From CAWGMT01 sp963823675 (GTDB lineage Bacteria > Planctomycetota > Planctomycetia > Isosphaerales > Isosphaeraceae): a DNA stretch of 64,000 nt. The translations under genes and the position numbers were made by a program. The notes under the pieces are model-generated. The model did not search any database, was not told the DNA's origin, and saw nothing but the letters and a program-made list of their open reading frames with translations. The stretch covers positions 124,001-188,000 of the forward strand of contig CAWGMT010000006.1 of the NCBI GenBank assembly GCA_963823675.1, in the 5' to 3' direction. The first letter of the stretch is position 1; each line of letters opens with the position of its first letter. This document shows positions 59,981-64,000 of this stretch, one piece after another.

Positions 59981-61012
59981 ATGCCCGAGGAACTGCCGGC
60001 GCCGGATCCAACCATCATCCTCCATCTCATCGAGGCTTTCCGGCGATCCAAGACGATGTTCACGGCGGTGTCGCTGGGAGCCTTCGACGTGCTCGAATCG
60101 CGGCCGGCCACGGCCGCCACGCTCGCCGGCGCGCTGGGGGTCAATTGCGATGCGCTTGAACGTCTGCTCGATGCCTGCGTCGGCCTGCAATTGCTGAGCC
60201 GGCAAGGAGACCTTTATGTCAACACGCCGACCGCATCGACTTACCTCTGTGTGCAGAGTGCGTCGCGGATGACTGGCTATATCAAGTACTCGGACGATGT
60301 GTTGTGGAAGATGTGGGGCAACCTCCAAGACGCGATCAAAGAGGGGACGAATCGCTGGCAGCAGACTTTTGGCTGGGACGGTCCCATCTTCTCCAATTTC
60401 TTTCGGACCCCGGAGGCCATGCGCGAATTCGTGATGGGGATGCACGGCCAGGGCCTCGTGAGCTCGCCCCAGGTGGTCGCCGCCTTCGACTTGAGTCGTT
60501 ATCGTCGCCTCGTCGACCTCGGCGGGGCGACCGGACACCTTGCGATCGCTGCTTGCATGCGCTACCCCGATTTGCAGGCTGTCGTCTTCGACCAACCGCA
60601 AACCGTGGAGCTAGCCCACGAAGTCGTAGGCGAGTCGAGTGTCTCGGACCGGATCGAGGTGGTCGCCGGCGATTTCTTTACCGACGATTTGCCGGACGGC
60701 GACCTCTACGCCCTCGGCCGGATCATCCACGACTGGGGCGAACCCAAGATCCTGACGTTGCTGGGCCGTCTCTTCGAGCGGCTCCCCTCCGGCGGGGCGC
60801 TCTTGATCGCGGAGAAGCTGCTCAACGAAGAGAAGAATGGTCCGCCGTGGGCCCAGATGCAGAACCTGGGCATGCTGCTTTATACCGAGGGCAAGGAACG
60901 CACACTCGCCGAATACAAGTCTCTCCTCGAGCGTGTCGGCTTTTCCTCGGTGAGAGGCATCGTGACTCCGTCGCCGCTCGATGTCATTCTCGCTGTCAAG
61001 CGGGATCTGTGA
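59981..61012 (+). CDS. SAM-dependent O-methyltransferase (hydroxyindole O-methyltransferase-like)
   Basis: A 343-residue methyltransferase of the plant-COMT/HIOMT type with an N-terminal winged helix dimerisation domain (FRRSKTMFTAVSLGAFDVLE, then LAGALGVNCDALERLLDACV) and a C-terminal SAM-binding Rossmann fold (RLVDLGGATGHLAIA, RIEVVAGDFFTDDLPDGDLY, and the catalytic-site IHDWGEPKILTLL). Such enzymes methylate hydroxyl groups of small aromatic or polyketide molecules; the substrate is not known. GAGGAG lies before the ATG at 59981. Confidence 0.86.
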   Translation: MPEELPAPDPTIILHLIEAFRRSKTMFTAVSLGAFDVLESRPATAATLAGALGVNCDALERLLDACVGLQLLSRQGDLYVNTPTASTYLCVQSASRMTGYIKYSDDVLWKMWGNLQDAIKEGTNRWQQTFGWDGPIFSNFFRTPEAMREFVMGMHGQGLVSSPQVVAAFDLSRYRRLVDLGGATGHLAIAACMRYPDLQAVVFDQPQTVELAHEVVGESSVSDRIEVVAGDFFTDDLPDGDLYALGRIIHDWGEPKILTLLGRLFERLPSGGALLIAEKLLNEEKNGPPWAQMQNLGMLLYTEGKERTLAEYKSLLERVGFSSVRGIVTPSPLDVILAVKRDL

Positions 61013-61031
61013 CCGATCCGGCATCGCAGTG

Positions 61032-61173
61032 CTGAGCGTCGCGCAACCACCCAACGACGCGGCAAGCGACCGCCGGGCACTGAGGCCCGGCCCACTGGGA
61101 AAACTAGGGACGATCCCAGTGGAGCGGGCGTCCCTGCCCGCGCTGGGAGTTTCCTCGGTTGCGCAACGCTCAG
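61032..61173. mobile_element. MITE-like element with 17-bp inverted ends
   Basis: The ends CTGAGCGTCGCGCAACC (61032-61048) and its inverted form with one difference (61157-61173) bound a 142-bp unit. Inside it are three hairpins, around CCGGGC/GCCCGG, CCACTGGGA/TCCCAGTGG and GCGGGC/GCCCGC. No target duplication is visible. It sits between two convergent genes. Confidence 0.65.
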
Positions 61174-61181
61174 TAAGGCCT

Positions 61182-61922
61182 CTAGAATTTGTTGCTCGAC
61201 AAGGCGCCCCACTCGAGGTCGGCGGCGATCGGTCCTCCCAGCGTGTAGCGGTTGACACTGAGCAGGCGGTCCCGAACGTGCAGGTCGTAGTCGTGAGCCA
61301 GAAACTCGGGAAAGTGAAGCAGGGCGATGCAATCAAGCCCTTCGGCGTAGGCCGCAATCATGAGCGGCTCGAGGGATAATACCACGGCCGACCGGCTGTC
61401 ACCGTTCCTCAAGTGGTCGCGGATGCAGAAAACCAGGGTCGCCCGATTGCCGATCGTCCGGTCCAGCCACCCCACCAGATTGCCCCTGGTCTCATAGAGG
61501 TCGGGCCGAAGCTTCTTGAGCCTGGTATCCGAGAGATGCACATCGATCGCGTTGGGCGACCGGCAAACTCGATTCAACCGCGCCGCGGCAATTCTGGCTC
61601 TGACATGCCGAATCAGTACCACCAGAATCGCTGCGAGAACGGCAAGGACGCAACCGCAGAAAAGGACGGCCAGCACACCGGCGTTGACGATGAGAAAAAG
61701 GCCGAATAAGTTGAAAGGGTCGAAGCTGCGAGCGTCATGATGCGGCAGTTTCGGGAAACTCGGTAATCGCCCGAATAACAAGCAGGAGCCGCCGACCCAC
61801 CAAAGCAGCACGGCGCCGAAGAAAAGGATCACCCGCAAAACGGGCCTGTGCATCGCCGGACTGCCAGTTCGCCGCAGCCGCGGCCATCCGCGTCGGCCGT
61901 GTCGGGCGTCGGGCTCGCTCAC
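61182..61922 (-). CDS. Membrane protein of unknown function
   Basis: A 246-residue protein with two clear transmembrane segments near the N-terminus (RVILFFGAVLLWWVGGSCLL and LIVNAGVLAVLFCGCVLAVL) and a soluble C-terminal domain ending ADLEWGALSSNKF. I do not recognise the family. The GTG at 61922 is used, with GAGGG 14 bases upstream; ATG 61853 is an alternative that would start just before the first membrane segment. Confidence 0.65.
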   Translation of the reverse strand: MSEPDARHGRRGWPRLRRTGSPAMHRPVLRVILFFGAVLLWWVGGSCLLFGRLPSFPKLPHHDARSFDPFNLFGLFLIVNAGVLAVLFCGCVLAVLAAILVVLIRHVRARIAAARLNRVCRSPNAIDVHLSDTRLKKLRPDLYETRGNLVGWLDRTIGNRATLVFCIRDHLRNGDSRSAVVLSLEPLMIAAYAEGLDCIALLHFPEFLAHDYDLHVRDRLLSVNRYTLGGPIAADLEWGALSSNKF

Positions 61923-62149
61923 TTTTCGCCGGTTCCCTCTTGGCCCGCGGGGAACTTCTCAGCCAAAATGCAGTGTACTGCCTGGCCCGGGGGCCGTTCC
62001 GCGGAACACGCCCATCGGTTGGTCATGTTGGATTATGGGCTAAGGCCGGGAAGCCGGGCAACCAGAAATCACAAAAAGAGCGCAAGACCGCCGCGGAGGA
62101 CAACCCTGTCAAGGCGTGCTCAGCCTGACCGAGGAGGGAGGACTATCTC

Positions 62150-62629
62150 ATGCCCGGCGTGCAGGAGTTGAAGATCAATGGGGCCAAGGTCCGCGTCGAT
62201 GCCGAGGAAGACCGTCCTCTGCTCGAGGTGTTGCGCGACGACCTCGGCATGACGGGAGCCAAGTATGGCTGCGGCGAGGGGCGCTGCGGCGCCTGCACCG
62301 TTCTGGTCGATGGCGCACCGGTCCGCTCGTGCGTCACCAAGATCAGCGCGGTCGCCACTAACGAGATTGCCACAATAGAGGGCCTGGAGAAGGATGGCAA
62401 GCTGCACCCGCTCCAGGAGGCGTTCCTCGAGGTCGGGGCCATGCAATGCGGCTACTGCTCCTGCGGCATGATCATGGCCGGCGTCGCCTTGCTCAGAGAC
62501 AACCCCAGCCCCAGCCGGGATCAAGTCGTCGAATTCATGAACGGCAACATCTGCCGCTGCGGAACCTATGATCGCATCATCACCGCAATTTCGAAGGCCG
62601 CGCACGCCATCAAGGAGGCCCGACGATGA
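62150..62629 (+). CDS. Molybdenum hydroxylase small subunit, two [2Fe-2S] clusters
   Basis: The iron-sulfur subunit of a xanthine dehydrogenase/isoquinoline oxidoreductase-type enzyme. The N-terminal plant-type ferredoxin domain has YGCGEGRCGACTVLVDG followed by SCVTKISAVA, and the C-terminal domain has MQCGYCSCGMIMAGVALL and NICRCGTYDRII. Together this is the complete eight-Cys set. The subunit of 159 residues passes electrons from the molybdenum centre of the large subunit. ATG 62150 starts after GGAGGG. The stop overlaps the next start (ATGA). Confidence 0.93.
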   Translation: MPGVQELKINGAKVRVDAEEDRPLLEVLRDDLGMTGAKYGCGEGRCGACTVLVDGAPVRSCVTKISAVATNEIATIEGLEKDGKLHPLQEAFLEVGAMQCGYCSCGMIMAGVALLRDNPSPSRDQVVEFMNGNICRCGTYDRIITAISKAAHAIKEARR

Positions 62630-64000
62630 ACCAGGCAGCGGACAACCAGATGGATATCGAGCCCGAACGCTACGAGCTGCGTGAGGACCTGCCCTATCGA
62701 TTCGAGCTGGATCGGCGCGACTTCTTGAAGTCATTGGGCGGCGGGCTGCTCGTTCTCTACTTGCTCGATTCGGCCGAAGCGCAGGAGCCCGGACAACCAC
62801 GGCGCCGCGGGTTCGGACGAGGCGGCGGCCCAGGACAGGGCGCGCCCCAGGATATCGCCGCCTGGCTGCACATTGGCGCGGACAATCAGATCACGGTCTA
62901 TACCGGCAAGGCCGAGGTCGGGCAGAACATCCGGACCTCTCTCTCGCAGGTCGTTGCCGAAGAGCTGAACACCCCGATCGGCTCGATCAAGCTTGTCATG
63001 GCCGACACCCAGCACACTCCCTTCGACATGGGAACGTTCGGCAGCAGGACGACGCCCACGATGTCGCCGCTCTTGCGGCGCACGGCCGCCACCGCGCGCG
63101 AAATGCTCATCGACCTGGCCGCCGAGGCCTGGAAAACAGACCGATCCCAGCTCACCGCCGCCGACGGCCGGATCACCAACACCAAGACCAGCGAGACCGT
63201 GGAATTCGGCAAGCTGACCAAGGACCGCAAGCTCTCCAAAACCATTTCCGATAAGTCGCCGATGAGCTCGCCGGCGCAATGGAAAGTCGCCGGCCACGCG
63301 GCAGCCAAGGTCGATGGCCGCGCGTTCGTGACGGGAAAGCACCAGTACGCGTCCGATATCCGGCTGCCCGGCATGTTGTACGGCAAGGTGCTGCGTCCTC
63401 CCAATTTCGGCGCCACGCTGACCGCCCTCGACACCAGCAAAGCCAAGGAAATGACCGATGTGGTCGTCGTTCACGACGGAGATTTCGTGGGTGTGGCCGC
63501 ATCCAGCGAATCCAGGGCCGCCAAGGCCCTGACGGCACTTCAGGCGGACTGGAAACCAGGCCCGCCGATTTCCGCTCAGACCCTCTTCGAAGATCTCAAG
63601 CGGCCCGCGCCGCAGGCGCGTGGAGGCGGCGGTGGTGGGCGCGGAAACCCGGGTCAGCAATCCGGCTCGATTCAGGAAGGACTGAATTCGGCCGACATCC
63701 GCTTGAAGCAGACGTACACCGTCGCCTACATCGCACATGCGCCCCTCGAGCCGCGCGCGGCAGTAGCGGCCTGGGAGAACGGCAAGCTCACCGTCTGGAC
63801 CGGCGGTCAGCGGCCATTCGGCGTGCGCGGCGACCTCGCCGGCGCCTTCCGGCTCGCCGACGACGCGGTTCGCGTGATCGTGCCCGACACCGGCGCGGGA
63901 TACGGCGGCAAGCATACATCCGACGCCGCGGTCGAGGCCGCCCGGCTGGCCAAGGCCGCGGGCCGGCCCGTCAAGCTGGTCTGGACCCGAGAAGAAGAGA
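62626..64000 (+). CDS. Molybdenum hydroxylase large subunit, 3' end outside window
   Basis: The molybdopterin-binding subunit, here about 458 residues up to the window edge. The N-terminus has a twin-arginine-like element (RRDFLKSLGGGLLVLYLLD), so the enzyme may be exported to the periplasm, as in isoquinoline 1-oxidoreductase-type enzymes. The domain begins WLHIGADNQITVYTGKAEVG with QNIRTSLSQ, and continues with MADTQHTPFDMGTFGSRTTP, VTGKHQYASDIRLPGMLYGK and IAHAPLEPRAAVA and PDTGAGYGGKH. These are the family's Mo-cofactor and substrate-channel blocks. The catalytic Glu would lie beyond the window. Substrate unknown. Confidence 0.9.
   Translation, partial: MNQAADNQMDIEPERYELREDLPYRFELDRRDFLKSLGGGLLVLYLLDSAEAQEPGQPRRRGFGRGGGPGQGAPQDIAAWLHIGADNQITVYTGKAEVGQNIRTSLSQVVAEELNTPIGSIKLVMADTQHTPFDMGTFGSRTTPTMSPLLRRTAATAREMLIDLAAEAWKTDRSQLTAADGRITNTKTSETVEFGKLTKDRKLSKTISDKSPMSSPAQWKVAGHAAAKVDGRAFVTGKHQYASDIRLPGMLYGKVLRPPNFGATLTALDTSKAKEMTDVVVVHDGDFVGVAASSESRAAKALTALQADWKPGPPISAQTLFEDLKRPAPQARGGGGGGRGNPGQQSGSIQEGLNSADIRLKQTYTVAYIAHAPLEPRAAVAAWENGKLTVWTGGQRPFGVRGDLAGAFRLADDAVRVIVPDTGAGYGGKHTSDAAVEAARLAKAAGRPVKLVWTREEE

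Overview
The window looks like a chromosomal segment of a high-GC planctomycete, most likely of the Isosphaeraceae type. The reasons are a DUF1559 prepilin-like protein, a local expansion of Uma2-family nucleases, secreted S1/P1, C25, M14 and S9 hydrolases, leucine-rich repeat and Hanks-type kinase proteins, and many short palindromic intergenic repeats. I placed this by gene content and sequence style only; no 16S or other rRNA is present, and I saw no tRNA gene and no CRISPR array.

Layout. 1-8.5 kb: an outer-membrane efflux gene (TolC family, leaves the window), a polytopic membrane protein, a Ser/Thr protein kinase, and a two-gene operon of an NRAMP-like transporter and an RND/MMPL exporter. 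8.5-15.1 kb: a tandem pair of citrate synthase genes, each with its own promoter, then glyA and a beta-hydroxyacid dehydrogenase. 15.1-23.3 kb is an accessory region: an IS4-family element with intact ends but a mutated catalytic Asp, a four-gene remnant of a Type III-like restriction-modification locus (res, degenerate nucleotidyltransferase, mod fragment, DUF488), and a hypothetical gene whose tail is built from dispersed repeats. 23.6-28.5 kb: a 29-residue basic protein behind a strong promoter, a large secreted glycosidase, a DUF493 protein and a fusion of TsaC/Sua5 with a low-molecular-weight phosphatase. 28.5-34.1 kb: a DUF1559 protein, a small lipoprotein-like protein and an mlaE-mlaF-mlaD lipid transport operon interrupted by a four-helix-bundle (S23) cassette. 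34-46.6 kb: a decayed Phd antitoxin, a PEP mutase-like enzyme, LRR, VanZ and SirB1 proteins, an M14-S9 double-protease fusion, a HAD phosphatase, a TIM-barrel isomerase and an S1/P1 nuclease. 46.7-58.3 kb: a SEC-C/TPR protein and the stress module prkA-yeaH-spoVR, with four Uma2 genes lodged between yeaH and spoVR and a possible attenuator in front of prkA. 58.3-64 kb: a C25 protease, an O-methyltransferase, a membrane protein and the start of a molybdenum hydroxylase operon that leaves the window.

An important caveat is the number of apparent single- or double-base frameshifts (about a dozen), several in housekeeping genes such as glyA and prkA and several at short G or C runs. I read most of these as likely consensus errors of the assembly. 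The decayed Uma2, RAYT, Mod, Phd and coiled-coil genes are more likely true pseudogenes. Coordinates for frameshifted genes span the reconstructed gene.
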